NCBI GenBank assembly: GCA_022824305.1
Contig: JAJEAD010000022.1
Location: forward strand, 1 to 64,000
DNA from: Gammaproteobacteria bacterium
GTDB lineage: Bacteria > Pseudomonadota > Gammaproteobacteria > HK1
Direction of reading: 5' to 3'
Length of the DNA: 64,000 nucleotides
The notes below the pieces were generated by a model. That model saw only the letters and a program-made list of their open reading frames with translations. It did not search any database and was not told the DNA's origin. Shown in pieces: positions 17,983 to 26,659 of the stretch (positions are counted from its first letter, which is position 1; every line of letters begins with the position of its first letter). Position numbers and translations under genes: made by a program.

Positions 17983-19992
17983 GTGCTCGAGCTGTGTTTG
18001 CGCAAGCGCTACAAGCACCTGTTCTATGCGTCCACCATGGGCGTTTTTCCTCAGTACTTCTACAGCTTCGCGAATGAATTCAGGGACCATCGCATCGCGG
18101 ACGGGATGCAGCCGGACCTCGCGATGATGAAGAAGATGTTTCCGACCGATCTCCTCGGCTACCCGTGGAGCAAGCTGACATCCGAGCAGGCGCTCGGCTT
18201 CGCGCAGCGCGTCGGCATGCCATTGACGATATTTCGCCTGCCGCAGACCAACCTGTCCACTTCGGGGTTCAGCCCGGTGGGCGACCTGGGCGTTCGCCTG
18301 TTCGCGTCGGTGGCCGACTGCGAGATCCTGCCCGAAGGATTCACCTTCCGAACCAGCAACGAGGCGGTCGATACGCTGAGCCGCGTCTGCGTCGCCATTT
18401 CCCTGAACCCGAAGCGGCGATTCACGATCTATCACTGCTGCAACCCGAAACTGGATCAGTACGACCTCGAGCCCGCCGACTTCGGTCTCTATTGGCGCAC
18501 CGTCCCCTACGACTCGTTCAAGCGCGCCTGCCTCGCCCGCGGCGAAAGCTCGCCGATGCATGGCTACTGGGCGGTGTTCGATCATTTCCGTCGCTACTGG
18601 TTCAGCAAGGACAAACCGCGCAATTGCCTGCCGATCGACGATCGCGCGCTCCGCGAAGACTGTCCCCTGCCCTTCGAGTGGATCGGAACCTTCACCAAGC
18701 TCAGACGTACCCATGATTGGGTCGATCGCCATCGTGAGGAGTGGCCGTATGCCGTTCCGCAAAGCCGCCTGGACTTCGACCGCCTGATGTCCCGGGCCGA
18801 GGCCTACACGGAAGAGTTGGGCGTTTCCTTCGATTCGACCTATCCCGAGTGGATGCGCGAGTCCCTGCGGCAACTGGTCGGAGCCCTGACGGCGCCGCAG
18901 TCCGGCCTCGCGAAGGACAGACTGGGCAATGTCGTCTTCGAGCTGAGTCGCTTCCTGCGACAGAACGCGGAGATAGCCCGCGAATGGCAACGCCACGCCG
19001 ACATCGAGGGTGAGCGAATCGACAATCCGCTCTTCATCGTGGGTATCAACCGCAGCGGCACGACCCTCCTGCAACGGCTGATGGCGCGCGATCCGCGCTT
19101 CCGGGCGCTGCGGCTCTACGAGCTCATCAAACCGATTCTGCCGAACGGCGGCTACGACAAGGTGGCGCGTACACGCGACGACCCGCGGCGGACGCACGTG
19201 GAGGAAGCGCTCGGCACCATCGAGATCTTCAAGGCCATGGAAGGCGTTCACCCCATCGATTTCGACGAGCCGGAAGAGGACTTCCCGATCTTCAAGTCGA
19301 TCTTCAAGAGCTGGACCTTTGCCGCGGAGTTCAATGTTCCGGACTATGCGCGCTGGCTGTCCGCAAGCGGTCTGGGCGACGCCTACGCCTACCATCGCCG
19401 GATGGTCCAGCACTTCACGTGGCAACGACGGCAGGCAGCCCCGGGACACGGGGGGCAGTGGCTGTTCAAGATGCCCTTCCATCTCAGGGAGCTGGATACC
19501 CTGATGGAGACCTATCCCGACGCTCTCTTCGTCCAGACCCACCGCGCACCTTCCGAGGCATTGGCATCGTGGAACAGCCTGGTGGAACGCGCGCGGTCCG
19601 TCACCCTGGAATCGATTTCCCGGGATGAAATCGGCGCCGGACAGCTCGCCTTCATGAGCGGCATGCTGAACGGGGCGACGCAGTACCGGCTGGCGCACCC
19701 GGAGCTCGAGCACCGTTGGGTCGACGTGGACTATGCGGATCTGATCCGCGACCCCATGGCGGTCATCCGCGACATCTACCGCCGCTTCGGCTGGCCGCTG
19801 GAGGGAACGGCGTTCGACGAGATGCAGGCATGGCTGTCGCAGCAGTCGGAGCGCCGGCGCCGCGAGACCCGGCACACCTACCGCCTGGAGGACTACGGCC
19901 TGACGACGCACCAGGTGGACGATGCATTCGCACCGTACCTGGAGTTCGCCGCGGACCGGGGGATTCGCACAACCCCTCCCGGGCGGCGTTGA
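17983..19992 (+). CDS. Thioester reductase C-terminal part fused to a sulfotransferase
   Basis: The piece after the TAG; coding sequence really resumes at 17947, and the GTG at 17983 is merely the first possible restart, without a good ribosome-binding site. Numbered from 17476, it holds the reductase catalytic motif Tyr229-x3-Lys233 (YPWSK) and the substrate-binding half to about residue 420. After a linker comes a PAPS-dependent sulfotransferase domain from about 515, with IVGINRSGTTLL as the 5'-phosphosulfate loop and LFVQTHRAPSEALASW as the likely 3'-phosphate site. A reductase giving an alcohol fused to a sulfotransferase suggests formation of an alkyl sulfate. I do not know a characterised enzyme with this domain pair. 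Activity depends on how the TAG is read. Confidence 0.75.
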   Translation: MLELCLRKRYKHLFYASTMGVFPQYFYSFANEFRDHRIADGMQPDLAMMKKMFPTDLLGYPWSKLTSEQALGFAQRVGMPLTIFRLPQTNLSTSGFSPVGDLGVRLFASVADCEILPEGFTFRTSNEAVDTLSRVCVAISLNPKRRFTIYHCCNPKLDQYDLEPADFGLYWRTVPYDSFKRACLARGESSPMHGYWAVFDHFRRYWFSKDKPRNCLPIDDRALREDCPLPFEWIGTFTKLRRTHDWVDRHREEWPYAVPQSRLDFDRLMSRAEAYTEELGVSFDSTYPEWMRESLRQLVGALTAPQSGLAKDRLGNVVFELSRFLRQNAEIAREWQRHADIEGERIDNPLFIVGINRSGTTLLQRLMARDPRFRALRLYELIKPILPNGGYDKVARTRDDPRRTHVEEALGTIEIFKAMEGVHPIDFDEPEEDFPIFKSIFKSWTFAAEFNVPDYARWLSASGLGDAYAYHRRMVQHFTWQRRQAAPGHGGQWLFKMPFHLRELDTLMETYPDALFVQTHRAPSEALASWNSLVERARSVTLESISRDEIGAGQLAFMSGMLNGATQYRLAHPELEHRWVDVDYADLIRDPMAVIRDIYRRFGWPLEGTAFDEMQAWLSQQSERRRRETRHTYRLEDYGLTTHQVDDAFAPYLEFAADRGIRTTPPGRR

Positions 19993-20227
19993 CGCCCTCC
20001 CCGGCAATCACGTGGATCCATGATGCCCAGCGCCCGACCCCGGGGCAGTGGCGGCTGAATCAGCGGGCCCCTCGGTGCCCGAACGCTGTCCGGCACCTCC
20101 GAAACTCGTCCGCTCGGGGTCGGGAGTTCGTCCCCGATTCGGCTGAACTTACTCTCCGGGCGCACTCGGGATTGGCATTTCGCGCAACGGGGACGATGAT
20201 CGTGGCAGGAAGCCGGGAGGAAGGACC

Positions 20228-20968
20228 ATGGGCGAAGACGACCTGGCCGGTGCCGTGGCCCTCGTCACCGGGGCGGGCAGCGGGATCGGAGAGGCGACCG
20301 CGAGGCGCCTCGGGGAGGCGGGACTCGAGGTGATCTGCGCGGGCCGGCGCATCGAACGCGTGGAGTCGGTCGCATCGGAGATCGGCGGGCATGCGCTCGC
20401 GCTCGACGTCGTCGATCCCGTCTCGGTCGAGAGCATCGAAGAACGCCTGCCGGCCGGGCTCCGCGAGATCGCGGTGCTCGTCAACAGCGCCGGGCACGAC
20501 GTCGGAGGCCGCCGGCGTTTCGACGCCGGCGACGCGGAAGAATGGGCGAAGATCGTCGAGACCAACGTCACCGGCCTCATCCGCATGACCCGGCAGGTGA
20601 TTCCCGGCATGCTCGCCCGGAACCGGGGGCACGTGGTCAACATCGGCTCCATTGCGGGCCTCGTGGCATACAAGACGGGGTCCATATACGCCGCCAGCAA
20701 GCACGCGGTGCACGGCTTCAGCGAGTCGCTCCGACAGGACTTCGCCGGCACCGGCGTGCGCGTCAGCGAGATCCTTCCGGGGATGGTGCGCACGGAGTTC
20801 GCGCTCAACCGCTGGAAGGACGTCCGGGCGGCATCGGCGTTCTACGACGACTTCGGGGTGTGCCTCGATGCCGATGACGTCGCGCGTGCGGTGCTCTACT
20901 GCCTCCGGCAGCCTCCCCACGTGGTCATCTCGCAACTCGTGGTGATGCCGAACCAGGGCACTCCCTGA
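20228..20968 (+). CDS. SDR family oxidoreductase (YdfG-like)
   Basis: A 246-residue classical short-chain dehydrogenase; the ATG at 20228 follows GGAGGAAGG. It shows TGAGSGIG (14-21) for NAD(P) binding, NSAG (86-89), Ser141, and the Tyr154-x3-Lys158 catalytic pair. The C-terminal EILPGMVRTEF segment and the ending around VVISQLVVMPNQ match the YdfG/serine 3-dehydrogenase-like group, which oxidises 3-hydroxy acids or reduces aldehydes with NADP(H). It lies 235 bases after the PKS cluster and is convergent with the ectoine genes. It could belong to either, but the long gap and own ribosome-binding site argue for independence. Confidence 0.85.
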   Translation: MGEDDLAGAVALVTGAGSGIGEATARRLGEAGLEVICAGRRIERVESVASEIGGHALALDVVDPVSVESIEERLPAGLREIAVLVNSAGHDVGGRRRFDAGDAEEWAKIVETNVTGLIRMTRQVIPGMLARNRGHVVNIGSIAGLVAYKTGSIYAASKHAVHGFSESLRQDFAGTGVRVSEILPGMVRTEFALNRWKDVRAASAFYDDFGVCLDADDVARAVLYCLRQPPHVVISQLVVMPNQGTP

Positions 20969-21031
20969 AGACGCCGCGCTCCCGGTGGGCGCGACATCGC
21001 GCACCGTCACCGGCGGGCGGCGGCGCGCCGC

Positions 21032-22045
21032 TCAGCCGCTCCAGTCGCTCGCGAGGTGGAAGAGGCAGTCTCCGCGCTCGCTGCGGCCGGGGACGCGCTT
21101 GCACACGACGACGCCCTCCCCCTCGAAGTGCTCCACCACCGGTTCGCGCCAGGGGGTTTCGGGGAAGTGGATGGCGCCCGCCGGATCGCCGGCCCGGACC
21201 TCGTCCCCCAGCTCGACCAGGGGCTCGTAGAGTCCATCTTCCGAGGCGTACACGTAATGCTCTCCCGCCTTTATCTCGAGGTAGCGGGGCGTCCCGGGCG
21301 CGCCCACCCCTTCCGGCAGCTCGACCAGCGAGCCGAACGCATGCAGGGCACGGGCCAGGCCCTGCTCGCAGATGCGCAGCGCGTCCGGGGTCACGGTTCC
21401 CGACCCGGCGAACTCGCCGGTGATGAACAGCGCGCCCTGGCGATGCGCGCCGCCTGAGGAGTGGTTGTCCTCGGTGCCGATCGGGATGACGTGGTTCCAG
21501 GAGGCGCCCCACGCGTCGATGAGCTCGCGCTCGCGCGGGTCGAGCCGGCCGTCCGCGTCCAGCATCGCCTGCGTGGAGGGGAGATAGAGCAGCGACGAGC
21601 CGCCCGAATGCATGTCGACCACGAGGTCGACCTGCGACATCAGCTCCGCCTCGATCATGTGCGCGATCATCTCGGTCACGCTGCCGTCGGGATCGCCGGG
21701 AAAGTGCCGGTTGAGGTTCCCCTCGTCGATGGGCGAAGTCCTTCGCCCCGCCTTCGCGGCCGGGTAGTTGGACATCGGCAGGATGATGACCTGCCCGCGC
21801 ACCGCATCGGGAGACAGGGTGCGCGACAGGCGGGCCAGGGTCACCTGTCCCTCGTACTCGTCCCCGTGGTTGCCCGCCATCAGCAGCACCCGGGGACCTT
21901 CCCCGTTGCGGATTGACACCACCGGCATCGGAAGCCAGCCGTAGGCGGAGCGGTGCACCGAGTGGGGGATGCGCAGGTAGCCCTGCTGTTTGCCCTCGCG
22001 GTCGAGATCGAACTCCGGGGCGATGCGGGAGGCGGAGAAGTTCAC
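21032..22045 (-). CDS. doeB: N-acetyl-diaminobutyrate deacetylase DoeB-like (AstE/aspartoacylase family)
   Basis: A 337-residue zinc amidohydrolase of the succinylglutamate desuccinylase/aspartoacylase family. Zinc ligands are visible as His60 and Glu63 in GNHGDE and His146 in DMHSGG; the DEGNLNRHFPG segment holds the substrate-binding Arg/Asn typical of the family. Overall resemblance is to DoeB, which deacetylates N-alpha-acetyl-L-2,4-diaminobutyrate during ectoine breakdown in the cytoplasm. The upstream neighbour, 127 bases away on the same strand, is the M24-type ectoine hydrolase DoeA, which makes that substrate. The pair supports the assignment better than either alone. DoeC/DoeD-type enzymes for the later steps are not adjacent. 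Confidence 0.85.
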   Translation of the reverse strand: MNFSASRIAPEFDLDREGKQQGYLRIPHSVHRSAYGWLPMPVVSIRNGEGPRVLLMAGNHGDEYEGQVTLARLSRTLSPDAVRGQVIILPMSNYPAAKAGRRTSPIDEGNLNRHFPGDPDGSVTEMIAHMIEAELMSQVDLVVDMHSGGSSLLYLPSTQAMLDADGRLDPRERELIDAWGASWNHVIPIGTEDNHSSGGAHRQGALFITGEFAGSGTVTPDALRICEQGLARALHAFGSLVELPEGVGAPGTPRYLEIKAGEHYVYASEDGLYEPLVELGDEVRAGDPAGAIHFPETPWREPVVEHFEGEGVVVCKRVPGRSERGDCLFHLASDWSG

Positions 22046-22172
22046 TGTGCGTACTCCGATGTGTCGCGGGCGTGCTGCCGCTTCAGGGCGTCAACTGAGG
22101 AGCCGTGCGCATCTTCCCACTCCGGCAAGGGGTTTGCACCTTCCGGAAGCGCAGAGAAGTGCCGGCCGCGTC

Positions 22173-23327
22173 TCAGTTGACGATGAGCTCCCGCGGAACG
22201 TGGTTCACCCGCTCGCAGGCGCCCTCGGTGACGATGGCGGTCTCCCCCATCGCCATGCTCAGACCTTCCTCCCGATCGAACAGGATCATGTGGAGGAAGA
22301 ACACCATGCCGGGCTCGATGACCTGCGGGTTTCCCGACCAGAGCATGGGCCAGTCCATCCAGGTCGGGGGGTACATCGCGCCCATGGTGTAGCCGCACGC
22401 GGCGAGCGCGGCGTCGCCGAACCCGGCGCGCTCGAAGGTCCGCGCGTGCACGTCGAACACCTCGCCGATGGTGCGACCGGGACGGAGCGTGTCCTGGCAG
22501 GCGTCGAGCGCTTCCGCGCAGGCCCGGTTCATGGCGGCGTGGCGCGGGCGAACGCGCCCGGTGAGGATGTTGTACATGGTGCAGGCGTGATAGTGCCGGT
22601 AGGCCGCCCCCGGCTCGAACACCACCTGGTCCTGATCGCCCACCGTCTCGTCCCCCGTGTGGTAGCGGCCGAAGAGCGCCTTGTCTCCCGCGCCAATCGG
22701 CCAGCGGCTCGCGGCGGGGTCCCCCCCGCCCTCGCACAGCGCCTGCAGCATCGCGCCGTACACCGCCTTGACCGATGCACCGGGTACCGTCTTCTCGATG
22801 CTGACCTCGAGGATGCGGTCACAGAGCGCGCCCGCCCTTCGCACGTATGCGAGCTCGGCGTCGCTCTTCACCAGTCGCAACAGCCGCACCAGGTCGGATG
22901 CATCGACCAGCTCGCAAAACCCGTCGAGCGCCGCATCGACCATCTTCGCCCGCTGTCCCGTAAGCCCGTAGGCGTGGTACTCGACCCCGAGCCGCTTGCC
23001 GCGGCAACCGTAATCCTCGAGCATCGCGCGCAGGTCATCGCCCGGAGACGCGTCCTCGCGGTCGTACCAGATCCGCACGTCGGAGAGCGTCGAAGTCTCC
23101 CGCGACTGAATCCGATCGGCGGTGCGGGTGAGCAGCGCGAGCTCTCCGCCCGCCCCCAGGTACATCCCCTGGAACATGGTGTAGCCGCTCGTGTCGTAGC
23201 CGGTGAGGTAGTACATGCTGTCCTGGCGGAAGAGCACCAGGCCGTCCAGGTTCTGCTCGGCCATGCTCCGGCAGGCGCTCCGGACACGGCGATCGAACTC
23301 CTCGCGGGTGAAGTGCAGGGTCGGCAT
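22173..23327 (-). CDS. doeA: Ectoine hydrolase DoeA-like (M24/creatinase fold)
   Basis: A 384-residue M24-family protein. The start at 23327 is chosen because MPTLHFTREEF begins the creatinase N-terminal domain and GGAG precedes it; the longer open frame upstream is out of family. The N-terminal domain has LVLFRQDSMYYLTGYDTSGY, typical of creatinase/prolidase and DoeA/EutD proteins. The C-terminal pita-bread domain includes HTGDETVGDQDQVVFEP and ends in MAMGETAIVTEG. DoeA opens the ectoine ring to acetyl-diaminobutyrate. Followed by doeB on the same strand. Other members of this family are Xaa-Pro peptidases, but the doeB partner makes ectoine the best substrate. Confidence 0.85.
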   Translation of the reverse strand: MPTLHFTREEFDRRVRSACRSMAEQNLDGLVLFRQDSMYYLTGYDTSGYTMFQGMYLGAGGELALLTRTADRIQSRETSTLSDVRIWYDREDASPGDDLRAMLEDYGCRGKRLGVEYHAYGLTGQRAKMVDAALDGFCELVDASDLVRLLRLVKSDAELAYVRRAGALCDRILEVSIEKTVPGASVKAVYGAMLQALCEGGGDPAASRWPIGAGDKALFGRYHTGDETVGDQDQVVFEPGAAYRHYHACTMYNILTGRVRPRHAAMNRACAEALDACQDTLRPGRTIGEVFDVHARTFERAGFGDAALAACGYTMGAMYPPTWMDWPMLWSGNPQVIEPGMVFFLHMILFDREEGLSMAMGETAIVTEGACERVNHVPRELIVN

Positions 23328-23449
23328 GGTCAGGACTCCTTCATCTGCGGCCCGGGACGGGATGCGTTTCGGACCGCTCGTGCCGCGTGTCGCGCGCCCG
23401 GGCGGGCGCGACGGCGTTCGTTCTCGAGTTGCAGACGCGCGAAACGAGG

Positions 23450-24457
23450 TCAGGCCCCACCCGCGTCTTTCCTGCCCGCGACCCTCTCGGCCATGAGGCA
23501 CATGATCTCGAACAGCATCTGCACGCCGTTGAGGCCCGTGACGCCCGAGGGATCGAAGGGAGGCGACACCTCCACCACGTCGCCACCGACGATGTCGAGT
23601 CCCCGCAGCCCGCGGAGCATCTGCATCGCCTCGTAGGTATTGAAGCCTCCCACCTCGGGGGTGCCGGTTCCCGGCGCGTAGACGGGATCGAGGCCGTCGA
23701 CATCGAAGCTGACGTAGGTGGGAGCGTCGCCCACGACTTCGCGCGCCTTCGCGATGACCGCGGGCAGTCCCATCGCGTAGAGCTCCTCGATGTGGATCAC
23801 GGTCATGCCGTGCTCGTAGCTGTACGCCCACAGGGGCTCCGCGGGACCACGGATGCCGATCTGGATGGTGCGCTTCGGATCGAGCGCCCCCTCCTCCACC
23901 GCCCATCGAAAGGGCCCTCCGTGATGGTGCTTGTGCCCGAAGAGCTCGGGGCCGGTGTCGCAGTGGGCATCGAAGTGCACCATGCCGAGCGGACCGGTCT
24001 TCTTCGAGAGCGCGCGCATGATCGGCAGGGTGATGGAGTGGTCGCCCCCGGCGCTCAGCGGAGCGACCCCGGCCGCGCACACCCGGTCGTAGAAGGCTTC
24101 GATCTCGCCGATGGCCCGGTCGAGCTCGTACACGCCCTCGATGTACACGTCTCCGAGATCGGCGGCCTTCGCGAGATCGTGTGGACGCACGCCGGTCTGA
24201 TGGTTCTGGGCGCCCATCAGCGTGGACTGGTCGCGAAGGTGCCGGGGCCCGTGCCGGGCGCCGGGCCGGTTGGTGACCGCGCCGTCGAAGGGGACGCCGA
24301 TCAGCCCGATGTCGATGTCGGCCCAGTCCTTGTCGTCCTCGAGCAGAGGGCGACGCAGGAAGGTGGCCACCCCCGAGTAGCGGGGCAGGTACTTCTCGCC
24401 CCACGCCGCACGGCGCTCGTCGGGGACGCTCGCGGCATGCTTGTCGTCGTCGCTCAT
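23450..24457 (-). CDS. Ureohydrolase of the arginase/agmatinase family
   Basis: A 335-residue manganese hydrolase; the start at 24457 has GGAGGG upstream, and the open frame beyond it lacks family features. All binuclear Mn ligands are present: His140 in GGDHSI, Asp163/His165/Asp167 in DAHCDT, Asp252 and Asp254 in SFDVDGLDP. PGTGTPEVGGF follows, as in agmatinases, guanidinobutyrases and guanidinopropionases. It hydrolyses a guanidino group to urea and an amine in the cytoplasm. It precedes doeA on the minus strand by 122 bases and is divergent from the hydroxyisourate hydrolase/xanthine dehydrogenase operon. Neither context fixes the substrate; agmatine is only the default. Confidence 0.85.
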   Translation of the reverse strand: MSDDDKHAASVPDERRAAWGEKYLPRYSGVATFLRRPLLEDDKDWADIDIGLIGVPFDGAVTNRPGARHGPRHLRDQSTLMGAQNHQTGVRPHDLAKAADLGDVYIEGVYELDRAIGEIEAFYDRVCAAGVAPLSAGGDHSITLPIMRALSKKTGPLGMVHFDAHCDTGPELFGHKHHHGGPFRWAVEEGALDPKRTIQIGIRGPAEPLWAYSYEHGMTVIHIEELYAMGLPAVIAKAREVVGDAPTYVSFDVDGLDPVYAPGTGTPEVGGFNTYEAMQMLRGLRGLDIVGGDVVEVSPPFDPSGVTGLNGVQMLFEIMCLMAERVAGRKDAGGA

Positions 24458-24814
24458 TCGCTTGCCCTCCGCTTTGTTAATCTCTCGAACGTGGCCGGGC
24501 GGCTCTCGGTGCGGCGCGAATTGTAGCGTTCCCGGCGCTCCCGACCGCCATCTTTCACCAATTCTCCGAAACCTCGGGCGCCGGGATGACGTGGCAGCGG
24601 GCCCCACGCTCAGGAGAGGCGCTGAAGTCGCAGCCGTCACTACGTCGAAGCGCCTCGAGCGAGTGCGGCCCGCTGCCGCGAGCAGATCGGCGCCCGCGCC
24701 AGGAGAATCGGGGAACCCTGGCGCCCAAGGCGGTCCACGCTCCTCGCGGCCCCATTGGGCTGTGAGATAATCCGATGCGCCCATCCTTGGGGAAAATGCA
24801 GGGGCTCGTGGCCG
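24458..24814. promoter_or_regulatory. 357-bp divergent regulatory region between the ureohydrolase and hydroxyisourate hydrolase genes
   Basis: Genes on both sides read away, so two promoters must be here. GATAAT at 24766-24771, 43 bases before the hydroxyisourate hydrolase start, is a plausible -10, though no good -35 lies at the right spacing. The AT-rich TTTGTTAATC near 24473 could serve the minus-strand genes. No gene is supported inside. Confidence 0.4.
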
Positions 24815-25168
24815 ATGGGCCGGCTGACCACTCATGTGCTGGACACGATGTCGGGAGTCCCCGCCGCGGGAATCGCCATCGAGCTCTGGCGGGATGCCGC
24901 CGGGGACTGGGAACACGTGGCGACCGTCACCACCAACGAAGACGGACGAAGCGATGCCCCGCTGCTCGGACCCGGCGACATGGCGGCGGGCCGCTACGAG
25001 CTGCGATTCAGGGCGGGCGACTACCTGCGCGGGCGCGGCGCTCCCCTCAGCGACCCTCCCTTTCTCGACGTGATCCCGGTTCGCTTCGCGATCGCCGACG
25101 CCTCGGCTTCCTACCACGTGCCGCTGCTCCTGTCCCCCTTCGGCTACTCGACATATCGGGGAAGCTGA
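24815..25168 (+). CDS. uraH: 5-hydroxyisourate hydrolase (transthyretin-like)
   Basis: A 117-residue protein with both hallmarks of HIUase: the N-terminal LTTHVLDT with catalytic His7, and the C-terminal YRGS tetrapeptide (114-117) that distinguishes these enzymes from hormone-binding transthyretins. It hydrolyses 5-hydroxyisourate to OHCU in uric acid catabolism and is usually a cytoplasmic tetramer. I set the start at 24815, since the 20 residues upstream in frame are not part of the fold. It sits 16 bases before xdhA, so the four genes hydrolase-xdhA-xdhB-xdhC form a purine operon. No uricase or OHCU decarboxylase is seen in the window. Confidence 0.93.
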   Translation: MGRLTTHVLDTMSGVPAAGIAIELWRDAAGDWEHVATVTTNEDGRSDAPLLGPGDMAAGRYELRFRAGDYLRGRGAPLSDPPFLDVIPVRFAIADASASYHVPLLLSPFGYSTYRGS

Positions 25169-25184
25169 GCGGAGGCCGGCAGCC

Positions 25185-26657
25185 ATGCCTCGCACGTGCA
25201 TCCGCTTCCTTCGCCGTGGCGAAGTCGTCGAGCTCCGCGACGTGGAGCCCGACGAGACGCTGCTCGAGTACCTGCGCCTGCGCGAAGGGTCCATGGGCAC
25301 CAAGGAAGGCTGCGCGGAAGGTGACTGCGGCGCCTGCACCGTCGTGCTCGGGCGCCGCGATGGAGATCGGGTCCGCTACGAGCCCGTAAACGCCTGCATC
25401 TACCTCCTTGGCATGGTAGACGGCCGGGAGCTGGTCACCGTCGAAGACCTGAGCGCCCCCGGCGAGGCCCTGCATCCCGTGCAGGCGGCCCTGATCGATC
25501 ATCACGGCTCGCAATGCGGGTTCTGCACCCCGGGATTCGTGATGAGCCTCTTCGCTCTCTACCACCAGGGGCGCGCGGCGGATCGCGCCGGTGTGAACGA
25601 CTGGCTGGCGGGCAATCTCTGTCGCTGCACCGGCTACCGTCCCATTGCGGACGCCGCCCTCGCCTCCTGCACCGGCCGCGCGGACGATGCGTTCTCGCGG
25701 CGCTCCGCCCGCACCGCCGCCGCCCTCGCGTCCGTCGACGGAGAGGATGATCTCTTCGTCGGCGACGAAGAGCGCTTCTTCGCCGCACCGCGCAGCGCGG
25801 CATCGCTGTCCGATCTCTACCTTCGCCATCCCGACGCCACCCTGGTCACCGGAGCGACCGACGTGGCGCTGTGGATTACCAAGCAGCTCCGGCGCCTGCC
25901 GCGGGTCATCCATCTCGGACGGGTACGGGAACTGCTTCGCATCGACCGGGAAGGCGCAACGCTCGTCCTCGGCGCCGCCGTGAGCTACGCCGATGCCGAG
26001 GAAGCGCTCGGCGCCGTCCACCCCGACATCGCGGAGGTGCTGCGCCGGCTCGGCTCGAAGCAGATCCGTGCGGCGGGGAGCGTCGGCGGCAACGTCGCCA
26101 ACGGCTCCCCGATCGGAGACACGCCGCCGCCCCTCATCGCCCTCGGCGCCGAGCTCGAGCTGCGCCGGGGCGACGAGGTGCGCCGCCTCGCCCTCGAAGA
26201 CTTCTTCGTCGACTACGGCCGGCAGGACCGCCGTCCCGGCGAGTTCGTGTCCCGGCTCTTCGTGCCCCGACTCGAGCCCGGCCAGCACTTCTCCTGCCAC
26301 AAGATATCCAAGCGTTTCGACCAGGACATTTCCGCCCTGCTCGGCGCTTTTCGGCTCAGCGTATCGGCGGGGCGGGTAGTCGACGCGCGGATAGCGTTCG
26401 GCGGCATGGCGGCCACGCCCAGACGGGCCCTGCGCTGCGAGGCAGCGCTCACCGGGCTACGCTTGCGCTCGCCCGAAGCCTGGCGCCCCGCCCAGGACGC
26501 GCTGGATCGCGACTTCCGGCCGATCGACGACATGCGCGCGAGCGCGACCTATCGCGCCGGGGTAGCCAAGGCGCTGCTCGCCAAGGCATTGCTCGAAGCG
26601 GGCGGCACTCCCCGGTCCGAGACCCGGGTGGTCGGAGCGGAAGCGGAGCGAGCCTGA
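25185..26657 (+). CDS. xdhA: Xanthine dehydrogenase small subunit (2Fe-2S and FAD)
   Basis: A 490-residue subunit. The first 2Fe-2S cluster is bound by Cys43, Cys48, Cys51 and Cys71, and the second by Cys111, Cys114, Cys146 and Cys148 (QCGFC and CRC). The FAD domain follows from about residue 200, with TLVTGATDVAL and GSVGGNVANGSPIGD as the flavin loops. It passes electrons from the molybdenum subunit to NAD+ during hypoxanthine/xanthine oxidation. It is separated from xdhB by only 2 bases. Fusion of Fe-S and FAD domains in one chain of about 490 residues is the usual bacterial XdhA form. Confidence 0.93.
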   Translation: MPRTCIRFLRRGEVVELRDVEPDETLLEYLRLREGSMGTKEGCAEGDCGACTVVLGRRDGDRVRYEPVNACIYLLGMVDGRELVTVEDLSAPGEALHPVQAALIDHHGSQCGFCTPGFVMSLFALYHQGRAADRAGVNDWLAGNLCRCTGYRPIADAALASCTGRADDAFSRRSARTAAALASVDGEDDLFVGDEERFFAAPRSAASLSDLYLRHPDATLVTGATDVALWITKQLRRLPRVIHLGRVRELLRIDREGATLVLGAAVSYADAEEALGAVHPDIAEVLRRLGSKQIRAAGSVGGNVANGSPIGDTPPPLIALGAELELRRGDEVRRLALEDFFVDYGRQDRRPGEFVSRLFVPRLEPGQHFSCHKISKRFDQDISALLGAFRLSVSAGRVVDARIAFGGMAATPRRALRCEAALTGLRLRSPEAWRPAQDALDRDFRPIDDMRASATYRAGVAKALLAKALLEAGGTPRSETRVVGAEAERA

Positions 26658-26659
26658 GC

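Noticed and set aside
15529-20007. Very long open frame (1492 codons) on the minus strand opposite the radical SAM and reductase-sulfotransferase genes
   Set aside because: It mirrors recognised genes on the plus strand, has no domain motifs and arises from high GC; the plus-strand genes have clear catalytic motifs.
23389-23412. GC-rich inverted repeat between the ureohydrolase gene and doeA as a terminator
   Set aside because: Only a 7-bp GTCGCGC/GCGCGAC stem in a very GC-rich stretch, no T tract; too weak to list.
22173-24404. A 743-codon frame fusing doeA with sequence antisense or out of frame to the ureohydrolase gene
   Set aside because: The creatinase domain starts at 23327; upstream residues are Arg-rich and lie in another frame of the ureohydrolase gene.
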